Assembly: GCA_963775505.1 (NCBI GenBank)
Contig: CAVZIL010000001.1
Coordinates: forward strand, 496,001 to 560,000
DNA: 64,000 nt
DNA from: JAIBJN01 sp963775505
GTDB taxonomy: Bacteria; Actinomycetota; Thermoleophilia; Gaiellales; Gaiellaceae
Direction: 5' to 3'
Below are positions 25,606 through 33,597 of this stretch, in pieces. Position numbers and translations under genes: made by a program. Under the pieces are notes generated by a model that was not told where the DNA came from, ran no database searches, and worked only from the letters and a program-made list of their open reading frames with translations. The number at the start of each line of letters is the position of its first letter. The first letter of the stretch is position 1.

Positions 25606-25623
25606 GGCGGTCTGTCGACCGCC
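25606..25623 (-). terminator. Short hairpin after the cupredoxin remnant
   Basis: GGCGGTC-TGTC-GACCGCC, a perfect 7-bp stem, begins at the last base of the minus-strand remnant's stop codon and precedes the dehydrogenase gene. It probably ends transcription from the SGNH side. Confidence 0.5.
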
Positions 25624-25697
25624 TAGTCGGTGACGACCACGGTTCCCTTCATCCCAGGGTGGAGCGCGCAAATCGCCGCCACCATGGAGCGGTGCAT
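25623..25697 (-). pseudogene. C-terminal remnant of a plastocyanin-like cupredoxin
   Basis: A 24-codon frame from ATG 25697 to TAG 25623 encodes CALHPGMKGTVVV near its end, the Cys-x2-His-x2-Met copper-ligand loop and last strand of a blue copper protein. No upstream strand or first His ligand is found in any frame, because the SGNH gene ends at 25714 immediately before it. Best read as a gene remnant, possibly left by a rearrangement. Confidence 0.45.
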
Positions 25698-25713
25698 GGC
25701 GTGCGCAGCAGGG

Positions 25714-26556
25714 CTACGCGCAACTCGCCGGAGGGATGAGCTCCGTCTGGCGCTGGGCCTCGTCCCGGATCGCCGTCCGGATTGTGGTCGCCATCAGCGC
25801 GGCGCCCTCGGGGTTGAGGTGGATGGCGTCGTACGTGAGGCCGCGGCGGTCGGAGACGAGGTCCCAGCGGGCGAGCACGAGGTCGTCGCGCGTCCGGTCG
25901 AGGCGGCGCAGGCGCTCGTTGACGTACGGGAAGTACCACGCGTAGCGGTCGTGCTGCCAGAGCGCCGATGCGGGAATGACCGAGCGGCGCGCGTCCCGGA
26001 GGGTCACCCAGACGAACTGGCGGGCGCCCTTCTCGCGGAGCGTTGCCAGGAGCGCCCTCGCCTCGGAGCTGAACTTCCGCGCCCACGTCGAGTAGTTCCG
26101 GCGCCGCCGCTCCCAGATCGAGTTGTAGCCGACGCCGAGCACGACGAGGCGCGCGACGCCATGCCGCTCGGCGATGCGCTCCTCCAGGGCGGGCAGCATG
26201 ATCGCCGGCTCCCCCAGGAAGCGAAGCCTCCAGGCGCCGAAGGTCTCGCGCAGCGCCGCCTTGCCGCCGAGCAGGACGGAGTCCACCAGCACGGTCTGGC
26301 GGCGTGCGGTCCACCATCTCGGCCTGACCACCTCCGGTGGCTCCGCCGGCTCGCAGACCGTGGACGAGCCGAGCCGTTCCTGCTCCGAGGCATGGACGGA
26401 GTCGCCGCCGAAGACGAAGCCGGCGAGGAGCGCTCCCACGGCGACCAGCCCCGCGAGGACCGCGGCGAGCGCCGTCAGGCGCCGCCGGCGGTAGCGACGG
26501 CGGAGCTGGGCGCGCCGCGCCGCCCGCTCCTCGGATGTTCGCGGTTGCTCGGCCAT
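25714..26556 (-). CDS. Membrane-anchored SGNH/GDSL-type hydrolase
   Basis: A very basic N-terminus (RRAQLRRRYRRRRL) precedes one membrane helix (LTALAAVLAGLVAVGALLAGFVFG). The extracytoplasmic domain has the SGNH blocks VLVDSVLLG (nucleophile Ser in block I), GVGYNS (block III Asn) and DAIHLNPEGAALMA (block V Asp and His). Such enzymes often act as acyl transferases or esterases on envelope glycans, fitting the glycan genes nearby. Divergent from the membrane gene at 26636. Confidence 0.8.
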   Translation of the reverse strand: MAEQPRTSEERAARRAQLRRRYRRRRLTALAAVLAGLVAVGALLAGFVFGGDSVHASEQERLGSSTVCEPAEPPEVVRPRWWTARRQTVLVDSVLLGGKAALRETFGAWRLRFLGEPAIMLPALEERIAERHGVARLVVLGVGYNSIWERRRRNYSTWARKFSSEARALLATLREKGARQFVWVTLRDARRSVIPASALWQHDRYAWYFPYVNERLRRLDRTRDDLVLARWDLVSDRRGLTYDAIHLNPEGAALMATTIRTAIRDEAQRQTELIPPASCA

Positions 26557-26635
26557 TCGCGTGCGTGTCCCCGCTGTCCGCCGGAGGGCGGTCCACCTTA
26601 GCGCCGGAGCCGAACGACCGTCAGACTTCGATCTC

Positions 26636-27388
26636 GTGAACGTCTTCCGATTCGTGCCCGGCTACGAGACCTCGGTCTACGAGGCCGGGCGGGAGCCGAT
26701 CTTCGTCGCGCTCCTCGCGTTCCTCATCTGTTTCGCCATCACGCGCGGGTACACGCGGATCGCGAGGATCCGCGGGTGGGGCAGCGGGAGCGTCCACGGC
26801 GTCCACCTGCACCACATCGTGGTCGGCATCGTCCTCGCCCTCGTCTCGGGCACGCTGATCATCGGCTTCGAGCCGGTCGACAACATCCTCGAGCTCCTCC
26901 TGTGCGCCGTCTTCGGCTCGGGCGCCGCCCTCGTTCTCGACGAGTTCGCCCTCGTCTTCCGGCTGGAGGACGTGTACTGGTCGGAGGAAGGCAGAGCGTC
27001 GATCGACGCGGTCATCGTCGCGATCACCGTCGGCGTCCTCGTCCTCCTCCACATCGTCCCGTTCGACCAGAAGACGAGCGAGGACGGCGGCCGCTGGACG
27101 CTGATGGCGATCATCGCGATCCACATCGCGCTGGTGGTCGTCGCCCTGCTCAAGGGGAAGATCTGGTTCGGGCTCCTCGGCATCTTCATCGTCTTCGTCG
27201 CCCTGGTGTGCGCCGTCAGGCTCGCCAAGCCGGGCTCGCCCTGGGCGCGGCGCTTCTACAAGCCCGGAAGCAAGCGCCTGCGCCGAGCGGAGGAGCGCCG
27301 GCGGCGCCACGACGAGCGCTGGGGCGCGAAGACGAAGAGGCTGCTCGACCTGATCGGCGGCGCGCCGAGCGCGCCCGAAACGGACTAG
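26636..27388 (+). CDS. Conserved integral membrane protein
   Basis: From GTG 26636: about six hydrophobic segments, with conserved-looking cytoplasmic or interface motifs VHLHHIVVG and LDEFALVFRLEDVYWSEEGR after the second and third. The C-terminus is strongly basic (KRLRRAEERRRRHDERW). No family name is recognised. The His-rich HLHH plus the acidic LDEF motif could bind a metal or phosphate, which is inference. Stop TAG overlaps the left repeat of the following element. Confidence 0.7.
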   Translation: MNVFRFVPGYETSVYEAGREPIFVALLAFLICFAITRGYTRIARIRGWGSGSVHGVHLHHIVVGIVLALVSGTLIIGFEPVDNILELLLCAVFGSGAALVLDEFALVFRLEDVYWSEEGRASIDAVIVAITVGVLVLLHIVPFDQKTSEDGGRWTLMAIIAIHIALVVVALLKGKIWFGLLGIFIVFVALVCAVRLAKPGSPWARRFYKPGSKRLRRAEERRRRHDERWGAKTKRLLDLIGGAPSAPETD

Positions 27389-27554
27389 GAGGGCTTGGCG
27401 GAACGTCGCTCGTCGCCGGGGTGCGATGGTCGTTCCGAAACAAGGACGCAGGGAGCGTTCGTAGCCGGAGGCTACGGGCGCGACTGAGGACGCAGTCTTC
27501 GGGGCGAGCAGCGCGACCCGGCGGCACAGACTGCGTTTCGTCGAGCCCTCCTAG
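27385..27554. repeat. 170-bp intergenic element bounded by inverted repeats
   Basis: The ends CTAGGAGGGCT (27385-27395) and AGCCCTCCTAG (27544-27554) are perfect 11-bp inverted repeats; similarity continues inward imperfectly (GGCGGAACG versus GACGAAACG inverted). Inside are the hairpin GTAGCC-GGA-GGCTAC and the 9-bp stem ACGCAGTCT / AGACTGCGT. It is non-coding and sits between two plus-strand genes. It may be a MITE, a dispersed palindromic repeat, or a structured RNA. No second copy exists in this window. Confidence 0.6.
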
Positions 27555-27568
27555 GTTAGGCTCGCGGC

Positions 27569-28639
27569 GTGCGGATCCTCTACGGCGCCGTCGGGGAAGG
27601 GCTCGGGCACGCGACCCGCTCGCGCGTGGTCGCCTCGCACCTGCTCGAGCAGGGACACGAGGTGAAGATGGCCGCCTCGGGGAGGGCTCTCCCCTACCTG
27701 CGCGAGCACCTGCCCGACGTCGAGGAGATCTGGGGCACCTCGTTCGTCCTGGAGCAGGGGACCGTCAACACCTGGAAGACGCTGAGCGCGAACGTCCGTG
27801 GTGGGCTCCGCGGCATCCCGGACGACTGGCATCGCGGCTCCGCGATCGCCCGCACGTTCGGGCCGGACGTGGTGATCACCGACTTCGACGGGTTCGCCTA
27901 CCTCTTCGCGAAGTCGCACCGAAGGCCCGTGATCTCGGTCGACAACATCCAGATGGTCGACCGGTGCGCCCACGACGCGGACATCAGGCGCGGAGTGGAG
28001 CGGGACTACCTCGCGGCGCGCGCCTTCGTCGGCGCGAAGATCGCCCGGGCCGACCGCTATCTGATCACGACGTTCTTCGAGCCGCCGGTGCGGAAGAAGC
28101 GAACGACGCTCATCCCCTCGCTCCTCCGGCCCGAGATCCTCGCGGCGAGGGCGGAGCGCGGCGACCACCTGCTCGTGTACGGGCGGATCTCCGAGGCTTC
28201 GATCGCGGCGCTCGAGGCGAGTGGCGTCTCCTGCCACGTGTACGGGGCGCGGGACGGGCTCACGGCCGAGGTGCGCGAGGGCCACCTCAGCTACCGCCCG
28301 TTCGCGAACGAGGCCTTCATCGAGGACCTGCGCACGGCCCGCGGCGTCGTCGGCTCGGCCGGCTACTCGCTGATGAGCGAGGCCGTCTACCTGCGGAAGC
28401 CGATGCTCGCGCTTCCGCTCGCCGGCCAGTTCGAGCAGGAGATGAACGCCCGGTACCTCGAGCGGCTCGGTTTCGGCACCGGCGCGGCAGCCCTGGACGA
28501 GCCGGCGCTCGAACGCTTCCTCGAGCGCGAGCCCGTCCACGAGGAGGCGCTGGCGGGCTACGAGCAGGACGGGAACCGAGATGCGCTCGCCACGGTCGAC
28601 GAGCTCGTGGAAGAGCTGGGCGCCGGGCGGCGGCGGTGA
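27569..28639 (+). CDS. Glycosyltransferase of the UDP-glycosyltransferase (GT-B, MJ1255-like) type
   Basis: 356 residues. It opens MRILYGAVGEGLGHATRS, the glycine-rich GT-B start of MurG-like and MJ1255/VC2487-type enzymes. Near the C-terminus GSAGYSLMSEAVYLRKPMLA and LAGQFEQEMNARYLE form the nucleotide-sugar site. It probably transfers a sugar to a lipid or envelope acceptor on the cytoplasmic face. Stop overlaps the next GTG, so it heads a four-gene operon. Confidence 0.85.
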   Translation: MRILYGAVGEGLGHATRSRVVASHLLEQGHEVKMAASGRALPYLREHLPDVEEIWGTSFVLEQGTVNTWKTLSANVRGGLRGIPDDWHRGSAIARTFGPDVVITDFDGFAYLFAKSHRRPVISVDNIQMVDRCAHDADIRRGVERDYLAARAFVGAKIARADRYLITTFFEPPVRKKRTTLIPSLLRPEILAARAERGDHLLVYGRISEASIAALEASGVSCHVYGARDGLTAEVREGHLSYRPFANEAFIEDLRTARGVVGSAGYSLMSEAVYLRKPMLALPLAGQFEQEMNARYLERLGFGTGAAALDEPALERFLEREPVHEEALAGYEQDGNRDALATVDELVEELGAGRRR

Positions 28640-29337
28640 GCGAGCTCGAGCTCGGGCGCACGCTCCTCCTCTTCGCCTGGGCCTTCGGCCTGGCGGCGAT
28701 CGAGCTCGAGATCGAGGGAGGCTGGGGCTGGGCCGAGCGCCTGCCCACCTGGTGGCGGAGCCGAGGGCTCGTGGGACGTGTCTACGGCGTGGCGATGGGG
28801 AGGCGGCCGCTCACCGGCTATCACGTCTGGGCGTTCACGATCCCGCTGCTCGTGCTGCATCTTCCCTATGTCATGGGCGTCGAGTGGACGCTGGCCGGCG
28901 AGCTGCGCACGCTGGCGACGTTCTTCGCCCTCGCCGTCGCGTGGGACTACCTCTGGTTCGTGCTCAATCCCGCCTACACGGCGAAGCGCTTCGAGCGGGG
29001 CAAGGTCTGGTGGTTCGAGGTGCCCTGGCTCTGGCGCTTCCCGCTCGACTACTACGCCGGCATCGCCTTGTCGGTCGGCCTGGCCGGGCTCTCCGCCTGG
29101 GCTGCGGGGGACGTCGAGCCGCTTCGGCGCCACCTCTGGATGATCGCCGGGCTCGCGATTCTCGTCGGCCTCACGGTGGTCGCAGCCCCGCTCTACCACC
29201 GCTGGTACCGGCACATGCGCCGGCCCGGGGCCGACGACCGGGGCGCCGTTCGCACGTATCCGCCTCCGGCCCCCGGAGAGGCCTGGGCCGGAGGGATTCC
29301 CGACCTGCACCTCGACGACGAAGGGAGAACGAGATGA
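28636..29337 (+). CDS. Multi-pass membrane protein in the glycan operon
   Basis: About 233 residues with six hydrophobic stretches (LLLFAWAFGLAAIELEIE, YHVWAFTIPLLVLHLPYV, LATFFALAVAWDYLWFVL, FPLDYYAGIALSVGLAGLSA, IAGLAILVGLTVVAAP). The motif WDYLWFVLNPAYT followed by WWFEVPWLWRFPLDYY is striking but not one I can assign. Overlaps the genes on both sides by four bases. It may help export or modify the glycan made here; that is inference from position. Confidence 0.7.
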   Translation: MSELELGRTLLLFAWAFGLAAIELEIEGGWGWAERLPTWWRSRGLVGRVYGVAMGRRPLTGYHVWAFTIPLLVLHLPYVMGVEWTLAGELRTLATFFALAVAWDYLWFVLNPAYTAKRFERGKVWWFEVPWLWRFPLDYYAGIALSVGLAGLSAWAAGDVEPLRRHLWMIAGLAILVGLTVVAAPLYHRWYRHMRRPGADDRGAVRTYPPPAPGEAWAGGIPDLHLDDEGRTR

Positions 29338-30083
29338 GGAAGTGGCCACTGGCGTTCGGCGCGGCCGCGGGCGCGGCCGGGTGGGGGATCTACAACGGGA
29401 TCTCCCCGACGGCGCAGGGCTTCGGCAAGGGCTTCGTGGGGACGCCCGGCCGGGGGAAGCTGATGGCCCTCACCTTCGACGACGGCCCGAACACCGCCTG
29501 GACGCCCCAGCTCCTCGAGCTGCTGGACAAGCACGGCGTCAAGGCGACGTTCTTCTCCATCGGCCACTACGCGCGCGAGCAGCCCTCCCTGCTTCGCGAG
29601 GTAGCAGCCGCCGGCCACGCCGTCGGGAACCACACGTACACGCACGTGACGATGCCGCTGCACACCGACGAGACGATCCGGCGGGAGCTCCGCGACACGA
29701 CCACCGCGATCGAGGAGGCCGGCGTCGAGATGGCGCGGGTGAACGGCCATCGCCTGATGCGACCTCCGTATGGGCGGCGGCGCCCCGGCACGCTGCGCGT
29801 CCTCTGGGAGGAGGGCTACGTCCCCATCCTCTGGTCGGTGACGCTGTGGGACTGGAGCAAGGGAGTCACGACCGAGAAGATCATGCGCAAGGCCGAGAAG
29901 CAGATCAAAGGCGGCGACGTGGTCCTCCTGCACGACGGGTGCGACGTCGCCATGGGGTGGGACCGCAGCCACTCGGTGCGCTCGGCCGAGCTGATCCTGC
30001 AGCAGTGGAAGGAGCAGGAGGGCTACGAGTTCGTGACCGTTCCCGAGATGATCGAGCGCACCGGGTTCACGGTCGAGCCATGA
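29334..30083 (+). CDS. Polysaccharide deacetylase (NodB / CE4 family)
   Basis: A short N-terminal hydrophobic segment (FGAAAGAAGWGIYNG) precedes the NodB domain. Motif 1 LTFDDGPN gives the catalytic base and metal Asp; motif 2 GNHTYTH gives the two metal His; motif 3 RPPYGRR and motif 5 DVVLLHDG supply the groove and catalytic His. It would remove N-acetyl groups from peptidoglycan or exported polysaccharide. Start overlaps the upstream stop; its own TGA overlaps the next ATG. Confidence 0.92.
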   Translation: MRKWPLAFGAAAGAAGWGIYNGISPTAQGFGKGFVGTPGRGKLMALTFDDGPNTAWTPQLLELLDKHGVKATFFSIGHYAREQPSLLREVAAAGHAVGNHTYTHVTMPLHTDETIRRELRDTTTAIEEAGVEMARVNGHRLMRPPYGRRRPGTLRVLWEEGYVPILWSVTLWDWSKGVTTEKIMRKAEKQIKGGDVVLLHDGCDVAMGWDRSHSVRSAELILQQWKEQEGYEFVTVPEMIERTGFTVEP

Positions 30084-31327
30084 GGATCTTCGTCTGGCAC
30101 GGCTACCTGCTCGGCGGCACGGGCTCGAACATCTACGCTCGCCAGCTCTCCCGCGAGTGGAGCCGCGAGGGCCACGACGTCGTCGTGTTCTCGCAGGAGC
30201 CGCACCCCGAGCGGTTCGACCTCGGCGGCGCGGAGACGGTGCGCCCCGACGTCGGCGGCTTCCTGCCGGTCTTCGTCATCGACGAGTACGACGGGTACGA
30301 GGTCAAGCGCGTCCAGGACTCGACGCGCGCCGAGCTGGACGCGTGGGTCGAGGCGAACGCCGCCTCGATGCGCGAGCACCTGCCGGCCGACCTCGTCTTC
30401 GTCAATCACGTGATCCTGGGCGGTCCGGTGGGCGAGGCGGTCGGGCGGCCGCTACGTCGTCAAGGCGCACGGCTCCGAGCTCGAGTACTCGATGCGCGGG
30501 AACGCCGAGCTCTCTGCCTGGGGCAGGAGGCGCTCGCGGGCGCCGTCGCGACGATCGTCGGCTCGGAGCACATCCGCGAGGTCCTCGCCGACGTCTGCGG
30601 GCAGACCGAGCACGTCCACGAGGTGCCGCCGGGCGTCGACGTCGAGCTCTGGCGTCCGGCGCCGAAGGAGGAGGCGCTGACGGCGCTGGTCGCAGAGTCT
30701 CGGAAGGACCCGCCGAACCCGGGCAACGCGAACGAGCGGCTTCCCGACGAGGGCAACGCCGAGCGCCTGGAGGCGTTCCTCGCCGGCGACCGGCCGACCG
30801 TCGTCTACTTCGGGAAGCTGATCGAGAACAAGGGGGTGCAGGTTCTCTTCGAGGCGCTGCGGGGACTCGATGCGCGACGGTCGTGGTCGGCTTCGGCGAC
30901 TACCGGGCGGAGCTCGAGCGCCTGGCAGAGGGCCTCGACGTCCTCTTCACCGGCCCGCTCGAGCACCGTCACCTCGTCCACCTGCTCGCGCTCGCCGATG
31001 CGGCGGTCGTGCCCTCGATCTTCCCCGAGGCCTTCGGGATGGTCGCCGCCGAGGCGGCCGCGGCCGGCTGCCCGCCGATCGTGGCGAACCACTCGGGGCT
31101 CGCGGAGATCGCGCAGGGCCTCGAGCGCCACTACCCGCCCGAGCTGCGCCACCTCCCGAGCTTCCCGAACGGCGACTCGGGCGAGCTGCAGAAGCGGCTC
31201 GGGAACAGCTCGCCCTCGGGCCGACGAGCGCGAGGCGCTCCGCGCGGCGGCACGGGAGGCGAGTGTCAGCCTCTGGAGCTGGACGAGCGTGGCGCGGCGG
31301 ATCCTGGAGGCGGCGGCCCGACCTTGA
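30080..31327 (+). CDS. GT4-like glycosyltransferase (several frame breaks)
   Basis: N-terminal MRIFVWHGYLLGGTGSNIYA and C-terminal-half motifs VYFGKLIENKGVQVL, HLVHLLALADAAVVPSIFPE and EAFGMVAAEAAAAGCPPIV are classic GT-B family 4. The frame changes near 30452 (the true reading YVVKAHGSELEYSMRGN lies in another frame), near 30520 (G homopolymer), near 30875 (before TVVVGFGDYR) and twice near 31215. Each is a single base and coding quality persists throughout. The end SLWSWTSVARRILEAAARP is normal for the family. Last gene of the envelope-glycan operon. Confidence 0.8.
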   Translation: MRIFVWHGYLLGGTGSNIYARQLSREWSREGHDVVVFSQEPHPERFDLGGAETVRPDVGGFLPVFVIDEYDGYEVKRVQDSTRAELDAWVEANAASMREHLPADLVFVNHVILGGPVGEAVGRPLRRQGARLRARVLDARERRALCLGQEALAGAVATIVGSEHIREVLADVCGQTEHVHEVPPGVDVELWRPAPKEEALTALVAESRKDPPNPGNANERLPDEGNAERLEAFLAGDRPTVVYFGKLIENKGVQVLFEALRGLDARRSWSASATTGRSSSAWQRASTSSSPARSSTVTSSTCSRSPMRRSCPRSSPRPSGWSPPRRPRPAARRSWRTTRGSRRSRRASSATTRPSCATSRASRTATRASCRSGSGTARPRADEREALRAAAREASVSLWSWTSVARRILEAAARP

Positions 31328-31335
31328 GGGAGGCG

Positions 31336-31360
31336 GGGCGGCCGACGACTCCGGCCGCCC
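31336..31360. terminator. Bidirectional terminator between converging genes
   Basis: GGGCGGCC (31336-31343) and GGCCGCCC (31353-31360) form an 8-bp stem between the stops of the plus-strand glycosyltransferase and the minus-strand lamin-tail protein. TTCCCC follows on the plus strand. Confidence 0.6.
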
Positions 31361-31372
31361 GTTCCCCTTGCG

Positions 31373-32334
31373 CTACGGCGTGGTGGTGGCCACGTTCGAA
31401 GCGCCTCGCGTCAGGGTCGTCGTGAAGACCCAGTCGGCGGCGGCGTCATTCGTGTCCGCCCCGTCGGGGATGCGGCTGAGGGAGCCGGCCTCGGTGTTCG
31501 AGTCGGCGACCGTCGCCGACAGCATCGTCCCCTCCACGAGGTTGTACGTCGTCCCGGAGACGAGGGCGGCGGTGATCCCGCCCTCGTACGAGAGCGCGTC
31601 GAGAAGCGCGCCGTCGTCGGTGTCGATCAGGGCGAGCCCGTCCGGCGCGCCGTTCTGCGCGTCGACCGCGACGACGTGGTAAGCGCCCGGATCGAGCGTT
31701 CCGGTCAGGGCCTCCCGGTCGTACTCCTCCGCGTCGGACCCGTCGACGAAGACGAGCGCTATGCCGGCGAGGTCGAGGGCGGTCGAGCCGGTGTTCTTGA
31801 CCTCGACGAAGCCGTCGCCGTCCGTGCCGACCTGGTCGTAGTCGACCTCGTTGAGGACGAGCCCGGACGTCGGCGGGGTGGAGGAGGCGGCGGTGGTGGC
31901 GGAGGCGGCGGCGGCGGCGATCCGTCCGCGACGCAGCGGAAGAGCACCGTGTCGTCACCGGCGAAGTCGAGCTCGACCTTGCCCGCCTCGCCTTCGTCGG
32001 TCGTGCAGACGATTCCGGCTATGTCTCCGAGCTTCGTCAGCCCGGCGCCCGGGTCGCCCTTCGGCCCTGGAGGGCCCGCCGGCCCCGGCTCGCCCGCCGG
32101 CCCGGCGACGTTCCAGGACAGGGCCTGCTCGCGGGCGCGACACGCGCTCGCGGCGGAGACGATCCGCACCCAGCCTCCGTTGGGGTGGCGGCAGGCGTTG
32201 ATGACCTCGTCGGCCGCGATCTCCGCGGCAGCCGCCGTGGCGCTCGTCTGTACCGCGAGCGCCCCGCCGGCCGCGAGCGCGACCGCTCCGAGCGCGACGA
32301 GCGCGGCCAGCGCTCTCATTCGTGTGATCCTCAT
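31373..32334 (-). CDS. Secreted protein with collagen-like repeats, polyproline and lamin-tail domain (one frame break)
   Basis: ATG 32334 follows AAGGAGCCAC. A signal peptide (RALAALVALGAVALAAGGALA) leads to a short Cys-containing domain, seven Gly-X-Y triplets (GEPGPAGPPGPKGDPGAG), a second small Cys-pair region and about 14 prolines. In the adjacent frame follows LVLNEVDYDQVGTDGDGFVE ... VVAVDAQNG, a lamin-tail domain, ending at TAG 31375. One base appears missing in the C-run just after the proline tract (near 31880). Likely a cell-surface or secreted adhesive or structural protein. Confidence 0.75.
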
Positions 32335-32470
32335 GTGGCTCCTTCCCGTCGGGTGACGCGACGGGAGATACCGCCCCGGGCAGGGAGCTCACCAGTGGCT
32401 CCGAGGGGCATGTCTCGAGCGAAGCCGCATGAACGCTGGGCGCTGTGGAGAGACCGACGCTGACTCGGCG
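32335..32470. other. Intergenic region, no gene seen
   Basis: 136 bases upstream of the lamin-tail gene and downstream of the kdpD sensor-half stop. It should hold the promoter of the former. No convincing terminator hairpin or open frame is visible. Confidence 0.4.
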
Positions 32471-33574
32471 CTACTCGGGCTCGCGTGGGAGCCGCGACCG
32501 GCGCCGCTCGGACGGATCGGCGACGATGCGAATATCGACCCCCGGCAGGGCGCGTACCAGCCGCATCACGAGCGAGCTCTTGAGCACCTCCTCCCGTCGG
32601 CGGCTGTCCGGCGTGCCGATGAAGACGTAGGTCGTGCCGCGGTCGGCGGCGACTCCCCGCACCGCCTCGACGAAGTCGTCCGACTCCTCCTCGAGGAAGT
32701 GCGCGCCGAGAACCACGCCGAGGCGGCGGAGCGCCGCGAGCTGCTCCCGGTCGGCCTCCGTCAGGCGCTGGTCCGGCCGGCGGACCCAGAGGACGTCGAG
32801 GTCAGCGCTCAACCGCTGGGCAGACCGCCAGGCGCGGCGCAAGAGGCGCTGCGATCGCTCCTGCGGCGTGATGAGGGCGAGGATTCGCTCGGCGACAGGC
32901 TTCTCGCCGGTGGGGTCGAGCGCAGACGGGTGGCGGCGGGCCTCGACGTCCTCGGCGACCTCGCGGAGCGCGAGCTCGCGCAGGGCGGCGAGGTTCTCGT
33001 GCTTGAAGAAGTTCATCAGGGCCCGCTCGACCTCGCGGCCCGGGTAGACCTTGCCCGCCCGCAGGCGGAGCTGGAGCTCCTCGGGCGTCAGGTCGACCAG
33101 CACGACCTGGTCGGCCTCGTCGAGCACGCGGTCCGGGAAGGTCTCCCGCACCCGGATCCCGGTCAGCTCGTAGACGAGGTCGTTGAGGCTCTCCAGGTGC
33201 TGGACGTTGACCGTCGAGATGACGTCGATGCCGGCGTCGAGCACCTCGTCGATGTCCTCGTAGCGCTTGGGATTCTTCGAGCCGGGCGCGTTCGTGTGCG
33301 CGAGCTCGTCGATCAGCGCCACCTGCGGCGCGCGCCTGATGACGGCGTCCGTGTCGAGCTCGTCTAGCGTGAGCCCGCCGTGGTGCACCTGCCGACGGGG
33401 TACCACCTCGAGGCCCTCGGCTTGCGCGGCTGTCTCGGGCCGGGCGTGGGGCTCGAGGTAGCCGATGACGACGTCTGTCCCCTCGGCCTTTGCCTGCTGC
33501 CCCTCCTGCAGCATCCGGAACGTCTTGCCGACCCCGGCCGTGGCTCCGAGGAGGATGCGGTAGCGCCCGCGCAC
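32471..33574 (-). CDS. kdpD: KdpD sensor half: KdpD N-terminal domain plus USP domain, no kinase
   Basis: 367 residues from GTG 33574. Walker A GATAGVGKTFRML and the Walker B-like LIDELAHTNAPGSKNPKRYED are diagnostic of the cytoplasmic KdpD domain; a universal-stress-like domain follows (RLLRRAWRSAQRLSADLDVLWV). The protein ends without transmembrane helices or histidine kinase; these are encoded separately at 39866-41275. It would sense cytoplasmic K+ or c-di-AMP, as known for KdpD N-termini and USP domains. Last gene of the Kdp operon, 23 bases after kdpB. Confidence 0.92.
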   Translation of the reverse strand: MRGRYRILLGATAGVGKTFRMLQEGQQAKAEGTDVVIGYLEPHARPETAAQAEGLEVVPRRQVHHGGLTLDELDTDAVIRRAPQVALIDELAHTNAPGSKNPKRYEDIDEVLDAGIDVISTVNVQHLESLNDLVYELTGIRVRETFPDRVLDEADQVVLVDLTPEELQLRLRAGKVYPGREVERALMNFFKHENLAALRELALREVAEDVEARRHPSALDPTGEKPVAERILALITPQERSQRLLRRAWRSAQRLSADLDVLWVRRPDQRLTEADREQLAALRRLGVVLGAHFLEEESDDFVEAVRGVAADRGTTYVFIGTPDSRRREEVLKSSLVMRLVRALPGVDIRIVADPSERRRSRLPREPE

Positions 33575-33597
33575 GCTTCGAATCTAGTGCCTCGGCA

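Noticed and set aside
31849..31922. GGC/GGT-rich repeat tract as a possible variable-number repeat
   Set aside because: It encodes the polyproline tract of the lamin-tail protein; the units are irregular.
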